Below are positions 44,305-53,564 of a DNA stretch of 64,000 bases, piece by piece; position 1 is the stretch's first letter; each line of letters starts with the position of its first letter. Source of the DNA: Marinosulfonomonas sp. (GTDB taxonomy: Bacteria > Pseudomonadota > Alphaproteobacteria > Rhodobacterales > Rhodobacteraceae). Both the position numbers and the translations under genes were made by a program. The stretch lies in assembly GCA_026984915.1 (NCBI GenBank), contig JALSRG010000056.1, forward strand, positions 1-64,000, read 5' to 3'. Under the pieces are notes generated by a model. It made no database searches, was not told where the DNA came from, and saw nothing but the letters and a program-made list of their open reading frames with translations.

Positions 44305-45012
44305 TCATTTCCCCAACACGGCCTGCCAGGCTTTACGCACCACGCGCTTTGCATCGGCATCGATCAGGTCGCCGTGCGCCAGAATGACCCGTAGGAAATC
44401 CCATTCCAGAATCCGTTCCAGCGAGGTCCGCGCCGCCGCCTTGTCCCGCCATCCCAGGCGATACTCAGGCGCTGGCAAAGGCCGGTTCCACATGTGGAAC
44501 ACGATTTTCCACCAGAATTTCAGCCCCCAGTTGGTCCGCGGCGTGGCATCGGTGATATTCTCGATCAAATCCACCAGGATCAGCGTTTTGCTTGCCTTGT
44601 GAAAAAACGCCACCTCGCGCATCCATCGGCTGCCATGGACCAGAACCTGATCCAGATCGTCGGCCCAATCAGGGGGCACAACATCCCCCAGCTCCGCGTC
44701 ATAGTTCATTTGCGGCATCTTCTTCTCGACCCCCGGGCAGATATAGGTTTTTGCCGCCGAAAAGGCCGCCTGCGCCGAAGGCACATGCAGATAATGGAAG
44801 TTCCCCGGCGCAAGGATCGCGACAACCGGCCCCAACGCAGCAATTTCCTGTTTGAGCTTTTCGGTTATCTCGCAGGGGGAGTGCAGAATGAGCCGCCCGT
44901 CAGCAAGCCGGATCACCGTCATCCGGGCCTCAAGCGCGCAACCGAAATACCGCACCCCGTAGCGGCACAGCCAGATTGCGCCGGGCACATATTCCCGCAA
45001 AAGCGGCCTCAT
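44305..45012 (-). CDS. DUF4336 (metallo-beta-lactamase-fold) protein
   Basis: A 235-residue protein of the DUF4336 family. It opens with MRPLLREYVPGAIWLC and has the segments LADGRLILHSPCEI, HYLHVPSAQAAF and DVVPPDWADDLDQVLVHG; LAHGDLIDAD near the end is a candidate metal His-Asp. The fold is metallo-hydrolase-like with reduced metal ligands; function unknown. Its ATG overlaps the bicupin stop (ATGA), so the two are one unit. Confidence 0.88.
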   Translation of the reverse strand: MRPLLREYVPGAIWLCRYGVRYFGCALEARMTVIRLADGRLILHSPCEITEKLKQEIAALGPVVAILAPGNFHYLHVPSAQAAFSAAKTYICPGVEKKMPQMNYDAELGDVVPPDWADDLDQVLVHGSRWMREVAFFHKASKTLILVDLIENITDATPRTNWGLKFWWKIVFHMWNRPLPAPEYRLGWRDKAAARTSLERILEWDFLRVILAHGDLIDADAKRVVRKAWQAVLGK

Positions 45013-46106
45013 GCACCCTGCCCCTTCAGGGTGGTTTCAAAAACCCCCGGCAGGCTCACTTCCAGAATTTCCAGATCATCCGTGGGGTCAGCGTAACGCG
45101 TTGCCATGCCGGGCGGAATGACGAAAGCATCCCCTGCGGTCAGCGCGCATGGCTCTTTGCCCTCACCTTCAAGGGTCATGCCGCCCTCCATCACGAAGCT
45201 GAACAGGATATCACTGTCATGCGTTGTCCAGGGTGCTGCCTTGCCGTTGGGGCGCACCACCTGCACCCCGGCCACGCCTTTGGTGTTTTCGGCAATCGTG
45301 GTGTCGCGGCAGGTAAACCCCGGAATGCGGAACGGTTGCCACATGGCATCCGCAGCCTTGTTGTTTACAAATTTCTGCCCCTGCCATTCGCGATCCGGGT
45401 TGATCACCCCGTTGGGTAGTTCCATTTCATGATCAATTTCGGTGATATGTTCGGCCGGCACACCAATCTCGATCACCTCGATATTGTCACTGGCATACAT
45501 CACCCGGTGGCGGATTTCCGGCGGCTGAATGAAACAATCCCCGGCGTGCAGCCGGATCACATCGCCCTGATCCTCATACAGAACATCGACCCAGCCGCGA
45601 TAGCAGAATATCAGCTGAAACCCGACCTTGTGATAATGCACCATGTCCGGCACCGGCCCGCCATCGGGAATGCGGATATGGCTGGCGATAATCGACCCGC
45701 CCAGCCGGGACGGGATCAGATCACGGTATTGCATGCCCGCACGCCCGATGATCCAGGGGGCCTGATCCGCCAGCCGGCGCACAACAAAGGCGTGTTCCGT
45801 TTCCGGCAAAACCAGTGGCGGGTTCAGTTCGTCAATGACAATGCGTGTGCCGTTTGGTGCGGTCAACTCGCGCTGACCCTCTGCAAAACTGTCCGGATCA
45901 TCCGTCAGAATTCGCAGCGTTCCGGGCGGTTCCGCAGCCTGTGCATCCAGCCGCAACCGCACCCCGTGCCCGGAAAAAACCGCCACCTGCGGGTTGTCCG
46001 CCGGATAAATCATATCCATGCGCATTTTCAGAACCTTGGTGAAGAAAGCAATGTCATCCGGAATTTTCCGGCTTGGCAGACATATTTCAGCGCGTGTTTG
46101 GTTCAT
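45009..46106 (-). CDS. Bicupin with VOC-like N-terminal domain
   Basis: A 365-residue protein. Residues ~10-110 look like a vicinal-oxygen-chelate (glyoxalase/dioxygenase) domain (KIPDDIAFFTKVLKMRMDM, VAVFSGHGVRLRLD). Two cupin barrels follow: HYHKVGFQLIFCYRGWVDVLY with HAGDCFIQPPEIRH, and HDSDILFSFVMEGGMTLEGEG with AGDAFVIPPGMATRYADP. This layout occurs near gentisate/homogentisate pathways in some Rhodobacterales. The second cupin lost part of the His set. The ATG at 46106 has GGAGAGGGGAAAAGG upstream. Divergent from malic enzyme across a palindromic operator. Confidence 0.85.
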   Translation of the reverse strand: MNQTRAEICLPSRKIPDDIAFFTKVLKMRMDMIYPADNPQVAVFSGHGVRLRLDAQAAEPPGTLRILTDDPDSFAEGQRELTAPNGTRIVIDELNPPLVLPETEHAFVVRRLADQAPWIIGRAGMQYRDLIPSRLGGSIIASHIRIPDGGPVPDMVHYHKVGFQLIFCYRGWVDVLYEDQGDVIRLHAGDCFIQPPEIRHRVMYASDNIEVIEIGVPAEHITEIDHEMELPNGVINPDREWQGQKFVNNKAADAMWQPFRIPGFTCRDTTIAENTKGVAGVQVVRPNGKAAPWTTHDSDILFSFVMEGGMTLEGEGKEPCALTAGDAFVIPPGMATRYADPTDDLEILEVSLPGVFETTLKGQGA

Positions 46107-46212
46107 CCTTTTCCCCTCTCCATGACGGCACCCACAGAGTGCTTCGGCCATGCCGAATTTGCAAGTGCCGGAGAAGCGCTTATAAAGAAGGCGGTTCCAA
46201 CGTCCAGAAAAG

Positions 46213-46230
46213 TAGTTTAATGTTAAACTA
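46213..46230. promoter_or_regulatory. Perfect palindrome, MarR-type operator between bicupin and maeB
   Basis: TAGTTTAA-TG-TTAAACTA is an exact inverted repeat in the 148-base divergent gap, 25 bases before the maeB ATG. AGTTTAAxxTTAAACT matches the style of MarR-family operators, for example those of aromatic-acid catabolism regulators. It would cover the maeB promoter or the bicupin promoter. The regulator gene is not in the window. Confidence 0.65.
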
Positions 46231-46254
46231 GTTTTTCAGAAGAGAGGATTCGCC

Positions 46255-48534
46255 ATGAGTAACAGCAAAAAAGACAGCCGGAAAAACGCTGCCCTGCATT
46301 ACCACGAATTTCCCAAACCTGGAAAACTGGAAATCCGCGCCACCAAACCGATGGCAAACGGCCGCGATCTCTCGCTGGCCTATTCGCCGGGGGTTGCCGA
46401 TGCCTGCCTTGAAATCGAGAAAAACCCGGCCGACGCCGGCCGCTACACCGCGCGGGGCAATCTGGTGGCGGTTGTCACCAACGGCACCGCCGTGCTGGGG
46501 CTGGGCAACATCGGCGCGCTTGCCTCCAAACCGGTGATGGAGGGCAAGGCGGTTCTGTTCAAGAAATTCGCCAATATTGACTGCTTTGATCTGGAACTGA
46601 ACGAAACCGACCCCGAGAAACTGGCCGAAATCGTTTGCGCAATGGAGCCGGGTTTCGGTGCGATCAATCTTGAGGACATCAAGGCGCCCGACTGCTTCAT
46701 TGTCGAAAAGATTTGCCGCGAGCGGATGAACATCCCGGTGTTTCACGACGATCAGCATGGCACAGCCATTGTTGTCGGGGCGGCCGCAACCAACGCGCTG
46801 AAGGTCGTTGGCAAGAAATTCGAAGACATCAAGGTGGTCTCTACCGGGGGCGGAGCGGCCGGCATTGCCTGTCTCGACATGCTGCTGAAACTTGGGGTCA
46901 AACGCGAAAATGTCTGGCTCTGCGATATTCACGGCCTGGTCTACAAGGGCCGCAAGCAGGATATGACACCGCAGAAAGCAGCCTATGCGCAAGCGACCGA
47001 CCTGCGCACACTGGATCAGGTGATCAAAGGTGCTGACCTGTTTCTGGGTCTGTCCGGCGGCGGGGTTCTGAAACCCGAGATGGTGAAAAAGATGGCGCAG
47101 CCGCCGATCGTTTTTGCCTTGGCCAATCCGACGCCGGAAATCATGCCGGACGAGGTGAAATCGGTGGCGCCCGACGCCATCATTGCCACAGGGCGTTCGG
47201 ATTATCCCAATCAGGTCAACAACGTACTGTGCTTTCCCTTCATCTTTCGCGGCGCGCTTGATGTTGGCGCGACCGAAATCAACATCGCCATGGAACTGGC
47301 CTGTATCGAGGGCATCGCCGCCCTGGCCCGCGCCACCACCAGCGCCGAGGCCGCAGCCGCCTACAAGGGCGAACAGATGACATTTGGCCCCGACTATCTG
47401 ATCCCGAAACCCTTTGATCCGCGTCTGATGGGGGTTGTGGCCAGCGCTGTTGCCAAGGCGGCGATGCAGAGCAAGGTCGCGACCAAACCCATCACGGATC
47501 TTGCCGCCTACAAGGAACGGCTTGACGGCTCGGTCTTCAAATCCGCCCTGATCATGCGGCCGGTGTTTGAGGCCGCTGCCACTGCCAGCCGCCGCATCGT
47601 ATTCTCCGAGGGCGAGGACGAGCGCGTGCTGCGTGCCGCTAATGCCATGCTCGAGGAAACCATCGACAAACCCATCCTTATCGGCCGTCCCGATGTCATT
47701 GAGCAACGACTGGAACGCGCGGGCCTGGCCATCCGTCCCGGCAAGGATTTTGCGATTGTCAATCCGGAAAACGATCCGCGTTATCGCGACTACTGGCAAA
47801 GCTATCACAGCCTGATGGCGCGGCGCGGCATCACCCCCGATCTGGCCAAGGCCATCATGCGCACCAATACCACGGCGATCGGTGCGGTCATGGTGCATCG
47901 AGACGATGCCGACAGCCTGATCTGCGGCACCTTCGGCCAGTATCTGTGGCACCTCAACTATGTCAGCCAGGTTCTGGGGCGCGGCGGGCTGCACCCGGTT
48001 GGTGCCCTGTCGCTGATGATCCTTGAGGACGGGCCGCTGTTCATTGCCGACACCCACGTCCATCCGGAACCAAATGCAGATCAGATCGCCGAAACCGCCA
48101 TTGCTGCCGCACGCCATGTGCGCCGCTTTGGCATGAATCCGAAAATCGCCATCTGTTCCTATTCGCAGTTCGGCAATCTGAATTGCCAGACCGGTGTTGT
48201 CGCCCGGGGCGCACTGGCCATTCTCGACAGCGAGCCGCGTGATTTTGCCTATGAGGGCGAAATGCATATTGATGCCGCGCTCGATCCCGAACTGCGGGCC
48301 CGGCTTCTGCCCTGCGGTCGCTTTGCCGGCCCGGCCAATGTGCTGGTCTTCACCAATACCGACGCGGCCAGCGGTGTGCGCAACGTGCTGAAGATGAAGG
48401 CAAACGGTCTTGAGGTCGGCCCGATCCTCATGGGCATGGGCAACCGCGCGCATATCGTCACCCCCTCGATCACCGCGCGCGGGCTCTTGAACATGTCAGC
48501 CCTGGCCGGAACACCGGTGGCGCAATACGGGTAA
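46255..48534 (+). CDS. maeB: NADP-dependent malic enzyme with PTA-like C-terminal domain
   Basis: A 759-residue MaeB. Residues ~1-420 are the malic enzyme ([43 protein letters not shown]), oxidatively decarboxylating malate to pyruvate. Residues ~430-759 resemble phosphotransacetylase ([36 protein letters not shown]), in this family regulatory rather than catalytic. Starts just after the MarR-type palindrome and AGAGAGG site. Supplies NADPH and pyruvate for the fatty-acid and propionate pathways nearby. Confidence 0.96.
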   Translation: MSNSKKDSRKNAALHYHEFPKPGKLEIRATKPMANGRDLSLAYSPGVADACLEIEKNPADAGRYTARGNLVAVVTNGTAVLGLGNIGALASKPVMEGKAVLFKKFANIDCFDLELNETDPEKLAEIVCAMEPGFGAINLEDIKAPDCFIVEKICRERMNIPVFHDDQHGTAIVVGAAATNALKVVGKKFEDIKVVSTGGGAAGIACLDMLLKLGVKRENVWLCDIHGLVYKGRKQDMTPQKAAYAQATDLRTLDQVIKGADLFLGLSGGGVLKPEMVKKMAQPPIVFALANPTPEIMPDEVKSVAPDAIIATGRSDYPNQVNNVLCFPFIFRGALDVGATEINIAMELACIEGIAALARATTSAEAAAAYKGEQMTFGPDYLIPKPFDPRLMGVVASAVAKAAMQSKVATKPITDLAAYKERLDGSVFKSALIMRPVFEAAATASRRIVFSEGEDERVLRAANAMLEETIDKPILIGRPDVIEQRLERAGLAIRPGKDFAIVNPENDPRYRDYWQSYHSLMARRGITPDLAKAIMRTNTTAIGAVMVHRDDADSLICGTFGQYLWHLNYVSQVLGRGGLHPVGALSLMILEDGPLFIADTHVHPEPNADQIAETAIAAARHVRRFGMNPKIAICSYSQFGNLNCQTGVVARGALAILDSEPRDFAYEGEMHIDAALDPELRARLLPCGRFAGPANVLVFTNTDAASGVRNVLKMKANGLEVGPILMGMGNRAHIVTPSITARGLLNMSALAGTPVAQYG

Positions 48535-48576
48535 TACGCCTCTGCTGTTGCCGTGAACCGCCGCTGAATATTCAAA

Positions 48577-48616
48577 TTTGCAATTCGCCAGTGTTCTGTT
48601 GCCAAGTGTTTGCAAA
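48577..48616 (+). promoter_or_regulatory. Candidate PccR/ScfR boxes upstream of prpE
   Basis: TTTGCAAT (48577-48584) and the perfect palindrome TTTGCAAA (48609-48616) lie 100-140 bases before the prpE start, 32 bases apart. PccR of Rhodobacter sphaeroides recognises TTTGCAAA-type repeats in the promoter of propionyl-CoA carboxylase, so control by propionyl-CoA status is plausible. The paired copy with four-base spacing is not present. Confidence 0.5.
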
Positions 48617-48715
48617 TATTCTGAAATGCGCTTTGTACTTTGTCCCTGCGCGTATATCTTGCCCGCACGGCTTTCCGGCAACCGTCGGCAACAGCAACAA
48701 CACAGGGAGAAACCG

Positions 48716-50614
48716 ATGACCTATGCAGACATCTACAATAGCTGGAAATCGGACCCCGAGGCGTTCTGGATGCAGGCGGCCGAGGCCATCGATTGGGTGG
48801 AAAAGCCCTCACGTGCCCTGTTTGACGAAAACGCGCCCTTCTATGAATGGTTCAAGGATGCGCGCGTCAATACCTGCTACAACGCCGTTGACCGCCATGT
48901 GCTGGCCGGGCGCGGCGATCAGACGGCCATCATCCATGACAGTCCTGTCACCCATACCAAACACACGATCAGCTATCGTGAACTGCAAACGCGGGTTGCC
49001 TCGCTCGCAGGGGCGCTGCGGGCCAGGGGCGTCGGCAAAGGCGACCGGGTCATCATCTACATGCCCATGGTCCCCGAGGCGCTCGAGGCCATGCTGGCCT
49101 GTGCGCGACTGGGGGCCATTCATTCTGTCGTCTTTGGCGGATTTGCCGCGCATGAACTGGCGGTGCGCATCGATGACGCCACGCCAAAGGCGATCATCGC
49201 CGCCTCCTGCGGCATCGAACCCAACCGCGTCATCCATTACAAACCCCTGCTGGACGGCGCCATTGAACAGGCCGGCCACAAACCGGATTTCTGCGTGATT
49301 TTTCAGCGTGAACAAGAGGTTGCAACCCTGACCGAAGGGCGTGATTACGACTGGCACGCCTTTCAGGCCGGTGTCACCCCGGCCGAATGCGTTCCGGTCG
49401 AGGGCGACCATCCGGTCTATATCCTCTACACCTCGGGCACCACCGGCCAGCCCAAGGGCGTCGTGCGCCCCACAGCCGGCAATCTGGTGGCGCTGAACTG
49501 GACCATGAAAAACGTCTATGGCGTTGATCCGGGCGATGTCTATTGGGCCGCCTCTGATGTCGGCTGGGTGGTTGGCCACAGCTATATCTGTTACGGGCCG
49601 CTGATCCACGGCAACACCACCGTGGTGTTTGAGGGCAAACCCGTCGGCACGCCTGACGCCGGCACCTTCTGGCGGATGATCGAGGAATACAGGATCAAGG
49701 CGCTGTTCACCGCCCCCACCGCCTTTCGTGCCATCAAGCGCGAGGATCCCACCGGTGAACTGGTCAGAAAATATGATACCAGTTCCCTGAAAACCCTGTT
49801 TCTGGCGGGCGAGCGCGCCGACCCCGACACCATCACCTGGGCTCAGGATCAGCTTGGCGTGCCGGTCATTGACCACTGGTGGCAGACCGAAACCGGCTGG
49901 GCCATTGCCGCCAATCCTGTCGGAATCGAGCAGCTACCGGTAAAGCTTGGCAGCCCCTCGGTGCCGATGCCGGGCTATGACGTACACATCCTTGATGAGG
50001 GCGGCCACGAAATGCCGGCGGGGGACCTCGGTGCCATCACCATCAAACTGCCGCTGCCGCCCGGAACCCTCTCAACCCTTTGGCACGCGGGCGACAGATA
50101 TCTGAAATCCTATCTCACCACCTTCCCCGGTTACTACGAAACCGGCGACGCGGGGTTCAAGGATGAAGACGGCTATCTCTACATCATGGCGCGCACCGAT
50201 GACGTGATCAACGTCGCCGGCCACCGGCTGTCGACCGGCGCCATGGAAGAGGTTCTCGCCAATCATCCCGACGTGGCCGAATGCGCGGTGATCGGGGTTG
50301 CGGATGCACTCAAGGGGCAGATGCCGCTGGGCTTCCTTTGTCTGAATGCAGGCTGCGAAAAGAACCACGCCGAGGTGGTGCGCGAAACCGTCGCCATGGT
50401 GCGTGAAACCATCGGGCCGGTCGCCGCCTTCAAGCTTGCCGTGGTGGTGGAGCGCCTGCCGAAAACCCGTTCCGGCAAAATCCTGCGCGGCACCATGGCG
50501 AAAATCGCCGACGGGCAGGATTTCAAGATGCCGGCCACCATCGACGACCCGGCCATTCTGGATGAAATCCGCGCCGCACTGGCAACACTCGGCTACCCCG
50601 GCCAGCCGGGGTAA
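48716..50614 (+). CDS. prpE: Propionyl-CoA synthetase
   Basis: A 632-residue acetyl/propionyl-CoA synthetase. Motifs: YILYTSGTTGQPKGVVRP (ATP loop), DHWWQTETGWAI, the YETGDAGFKDEDGYLYIMAR hinge, DVINVAGHRLSTG and the catalytic lysine in LPKTRSGKILRGTM. The starting sequence YADIYNSWKSDPEAFWMQAAE is that of PrpE rather than Acs. GGGAGAAACCG precedes the ATG. Converts propionate to propionyl-CoA, with putative PccR boxes in the upstream region. Confidence 0.93.
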   Translation: MTYADIYNSWKSDPEAFWMQAAEAIDWVEKPSRALFDENAPFYEWFKDARVNTCYNAVDRHVLAGRGDQTAIIHDSPVTHTKHTISYRELQTRVASLAGALRARGVGKGDRVIIYMPMVPEALEAMLACARLGAIHSVVFGGFAAHELAVRIDDATPKAIIAASCGIEPNRVIHYKPLLDGAIEQAGHKPDFCVIFQREQEVATLTEGRDYDWHAFQAGVTPAECVPVEGDHPVYILYTSGTTGQPKGVVRPTAGNLVALNWTMKNVYGVDPGDVYWAASDVGWVVGHSYICYGPLIHGNTTVVFEGKPVGTPDAGTFWRMIEEYRIKALFTAPTAFRAIKREDPTGELVRKYDTSSLKTLFLAGERADPDTITWAQDQLGVPVIDHWWQTETGWAIAANPVGIEQLPVKLGSPSVPMPGYDVHILDEGGHEMPAGDLGAITIKLPLPPGTLSTLWHAGDRYLKSYLTTFPGYYETGDAGFKDEDGYLYIMARTDDVINVAGHRLSTGAMEEVLANHPDVAECAVIGVADALKGQMPLGFLCLNAGCEKNHAEVVRETVAMVRETIGPVAAFKLAVVVERLPKTRSGKILRGTMAKIADGQDFKMPATIDDPAILDEIRAALATLGYPGQPG

Positions 50615-50652
50615 CCGAACCACAGTCCTTGTGCTGAGATCCCGGCCTGGGA

Positions 50653-50670
50653 CCCAGGGTCAGGCCCCAT
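50653..50670. repeat. Third copy of the MITE-like end sequence
   Basis: CCCAGGGTCAGGCCCCAT is identical to the first 18 bases of the left end of the 271-bp element at 33406. It stands alone between two convergent genes (prpE and the propeller gene). Because GGCCT/AGGCC flanks it and CGTTTTT follows, the same sequence may also work as a terminator. Confidence 0.65.
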
Positions 50671-50688
50671 AGCGTTTTTCACCAGCCA

Positions 50689-52581
50689 TCATTCGACGGG
50701 CGGTGTGATGACGTTGTCGCGCGAAAAGCGGACAAAATAGGGTTCAAACCGGTAACCCGCCGTTGTTGCTGCATCCGCCAGGATGACATAGCCAAACCCG
50801 GCAAAAACCCGTCCATCGGGCGATGCCTGGCGCACCGAAACATAATCACCCCAACGCGTGTGGGTCCAGGTGCTTTCGTCGCGGAAATAGACCACGTAAT
50901 CACCCATGAACCCGACTGCACTGTTTGCGTTGCGGTTTCCGCCGCCACCCCAACCCAGGGCAACGCCCACTTCATTGTCGGAATTGGTGGCAAAGCACGG
51001 ATAGCCAAAGGCGAAATCCTCATTCCAGATCGTCATCTGTTCCACCAGCTCATAAGAGCCAACCCGGACTTTCGCGACCTGCACATGCGGATGTGGAAAG
51101 TTGAACCCGCCGTTGCCACCGTCACCGGAACTTGCCATCCAGGCGAACCAGATCAGGTCATTCTGACGCGTGACGCCGATGACAGCATTGTTCGGAAACA
51201 CCTTCTGAAACCAGTTGTTACCATTTGGCCCCAGCGATGTGCGTGTACCGTTCGGCCAGTTCGCCACTTCGACAGAGCGCCAGAAATAAGTTGTCGAATC
51301 TTCGTGCCAACTGAATACACGCATCGTTGAATTATCGATATGACCTGCCCAAAATACTTCGTCCCCGGTGTTCTGGCTGGCGTTGCTGCCCCAGGCCACG
51401 AGACTGTCTGCCGGGCTCGTGAACCAAAAGTTAATGGTCGCGGATGCTGCGATGGCATCAAGCGGCAGGCGGGCGATCACCAGCCCATTGTCGGCCGTGT
51501 TGTCGGCAACCGTGTCGAGCACATCGAAAGACAGATATAGCGAATTGTCGCCAACCCCAAGGCTGGGATAATCCATCCAGTCTGTGCCGAACCCGAATAT
51601 TGCCGAGGTAAAATCCCAATAGGTCCATTGTGTGCAGTTGGAATCAATGATGTCCTGCGGACTTGCCGCCGCAAGCCGGTATGCGTTGTCCCCGGCACCG
51701 GTGGACCGGTACTGCATCAGCCAGACGAAGCGGTTGATTGAAGGTATATACTGAACGACCTGATCGCAGCAGAAACCGCCCGCCAACGTATTTGGAAATA
51801 CCGCCGTCGGGTTGATGGACGTGAAAGTCTGGCCGCCATCGGTTGAATAATCAGCGTAAAAGTTGCCGGTTATCATCACCACCTCACCAGCATCCGCGCC
51901 GCTGATATCCGCAGCATTGGTGCTTGCGGGGGTGACGTTCGGGTCCGAAGTCCACGGGTCGAAATCCAGCCCGCTGCCAGGGTCATCAGCCCCCGCCGGA
52001 TCAGACGATGGTGTTTCGCGCAATATCCCCCTGAACGGTCCCTGCGGCACAATGTTATATGGCCGTTCATTCGGTGGGGTATGCGGATGTGCAGTTGGGT
52101 CAATCGGCTTGTAAGGGGCGCCTTTTATCCGGTGCGGATGGCATACACCAGGCTTCGCCTCACCATTGCCGGGCGCGTCCTCTTTGCGTTTGCCACACCG
52201 GCGATAATGGCAGATCGCCGGATGATCATCCTTGGGCGGGCAACAGGCTTCGACCTGACGTTTCAGCCGCGCCTGCTCGTCGAGTAGCCTGGCAATGGCG
52301 GGCTCTTTGGCCTCGGCGATCGCAACAAACCTTGACAGGTCTTTCGCCATTGAGGCCTGCAAGGCTGTCTGCCAGTGAAGTTCGTTGAGCGCGTGACAGG
52401 TCTGATGGGCAATCTTTTCCAGATTGCAGTTCACCAGGTCGAGCTGTTTCAGGATACCCGCGAGAAGGTCAGTTTGATAGCGGTCTTCCTCGCAGCACCT
52501 TTCACGTTTGTTTGGGCGCTTCTCTTGGCCGGTTTTCGCAGTTGTCTTTGCGCGTTTATCGGACTTGTTCTTGTTCTCCAT
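50689..52581 (-). CDS. Predicted beta-propeller (sialidase-like) protein with coiled-coil, Cys-rich N-terminus
   Basis: A 630-residue protein of unknown function. Residues 1-35 are Lys/Glu-rich; 35-130 form a charged helix with paired Cys (RCCEED, EACCPPKDD, CHYRRC) and regular heptads (LLAGILKQLDLVNCNLEKIA). Residues ~180-630 are aromatic, Asp/Gly-rich repeats with BNR-like sequences (YSTDGGQTFTSI, FWAGHIDNSTMRVFSW), typical of a beta-propeller. There is no signal peptide. The ATG has AGGAG seven bases upstream. It follows a tiny membrane protein gene by 40 bases. Codon use looks less GC-rich than the neighbours. Confidence 0.72.
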   Translation of the reverse strand: MENKNKSDKRAKTTAKTGQEKRPNKRERCCEEDRYQTDLLAGILKQLDLVNCNLEKIAHQTCHALNELHWQTALQASMAKDLSRFVAIAEAKEPAIARLLDEQARLKRQVEACCPPKDDHPAICHYRRCGKRKEDAPGNGEAKPGVCHPHRIKGAPYKPIDPTAHPHTPPNERPYNIVPQGPFRGILRETPSSDPAGADDPGSGLDFDPWTSDPNVTPASTNAADISGADAGEVVMITGNFYADYSTDGGQTFTSINPTAVFPNTLAGGFCCDQVVQYIPSINRFVWLMQYRSTGAGDNAYRLAAASPQDIIDSNCTQWTYWDFTSAIFGFGTDWMDYPSLGVGDNSLYLSFDVLDTVADNTADNGLVIARLPLDAIAASATINFWFTSPADSLVAWGSNASQNTGDEVFWAGHIDNSTMRVFSWHEDSTTYFWRSVEVANWPNGTRTSLGPNGNNWFQKVFPNNAVIGVTRQNDLIWFAWMASSGDGGNGGFNFPHPHVQVAKVRVGSYELVEQMTIWNEDFAFGYPCFATNSDNEVGVALGWGGGGNRNANSAVGFMGDYVVYFRDESTWTHTRWGDYVSVRQASPDGRVFAGFGYVILADAATTAGYRFEPYFVRFSRDNVITPPVE

Positions 52582-52621
52582 GTCAAATCTCCTAAATTGT
52601 AATTTCCCGGAAACGCGAAGA

Positions 52622-52822
52622 TCAGTCTTCGCGTTGGTTATTGGGAAGCACCCATTGGAGCACGGCATCGAGAACGTACCAGGTCAGCAGAAATGCAGCG
52701 CATTCCAAAGCAAAACTGTGAAATTTGTAGAAAAATTCAGCGATCAGGAATGATGTGCTAAAAACGGGAAGTTGCTGGCGAAGTAGTGCGCCCGTCGAAA
52801 GGTTGTGAAGCAATTGGTACAT
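52622..52822 (-). CDS. Small membrane protein upstream of the propeller gene
   Basis: A 66-residue frame starting MYQLLHNLSTGALL with an AAGGGA site eight bases before the ATG. Two hydrophobic stretches (FLIAEFFYKF and LECAAFLLTWYVLDAVLQWV) suggest a helical hairpin or single segment plus amphipathic helix. It lies directly upstream of the propeller gene on the same strand and may help anchor or export it. The frame is open 44 residues further upstream, without a ribosome site. No family recognised. Confidence 0.6.
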   Translation of the reverse strand: MYQLLHNLSTGALLRQQLPVFSTSFLIAEFFYKFHSFALECAAFLLTWYVLDAVLQWVLPNNQRED

Positions 52823-53564
52823 TTTTGAAATCCCTTGATGATTGTGCGTAATTGCTGAAAAGTCTTGTGTGATATCCAGCCCTGCTGCACCGCTACAAAG
52901 ATGCGCAGATATGTCTTGTGTTTGGGCTGATAGTTCTTGGTAAATTAGCTTCAAATAGCAGTTTGTGTTTTCTCAGAAATACTGAATATGTGCCGTTCAA
53001 TATATCAGAAACAGGCGATTCGCACAATTGCGGTGACCGGCCGGTTCGATACATTGGTCTGACTGAGCGGTATTTCGCAACCCCAGCGAATGTTAGGGCG
53101 TAGACCTAGCAAATGTCCGGCAAAACCGACCTTGGGCAATCCTTGAATGGGCTGGCTTTGAATGGGCTGGCCTTGAATGGGTTGGTGTCGTCGGTCAGTT
53201 CACCGTATGGCCAATGGCGGTTTTCTGGCCAGAATGGTACCCATTGCTGACCTTATACCCGCCGGTTTCAGTAGAGCGTTTCGACGATTGTTTGAAACAC
53301 CAGGCAGCACTCTTCCCATTTGCGCGCAAGCGAAAGACCGGCAAGGGCGTTTCAATATGAGGTCGCCAGGCTTTCATAAAGCCACCGTTCGCGGCGTTAA
53401 CCTGGGTTTTCCGGGCAAACCAGCCATACGTTTTCCATACGAAATCCATACGTTTTCCATATCGCGGGAAATCGCGGATTCCCCTGTGTTTACGAATGAT
53501 TCGCTCCAAAATGCACAGATCCGGCAAAAGATACCTTTCGCCCCCGAAACCGGCTTTTGCCGCG
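52823..53564. repeat. Non-coding, AT-richer region with tandem repeats
   Basis: A 740-base stretch with no gene I can support. It contains three 15-bp tandem copies of TTGAATGGGCTGGCT at 53143-53187 (the third ends GTTGGTG) and two 16-bp direct copies of CCATACGTTTTCCATA at 53424-53439 and 53446-53461. A minus-strand frame over 53195-53572 (125 codons) has no ribosome site or family resemblance. The stretch upstream of 53100 is markedly AT-rich. Confidence 0.5.

Noticed and set aside
46228-48453. Minus-strand frame of 741 codons
   Set aside because: Antisense of maeB; His/Gly/Asp-rich pattern typical of a high-GC shadow.
53143-53187. Short tandem repeats considered as a CRISPR array
   Set aside because: 15-bp copies are directly adjacent with no spacers and no cas genes are near.
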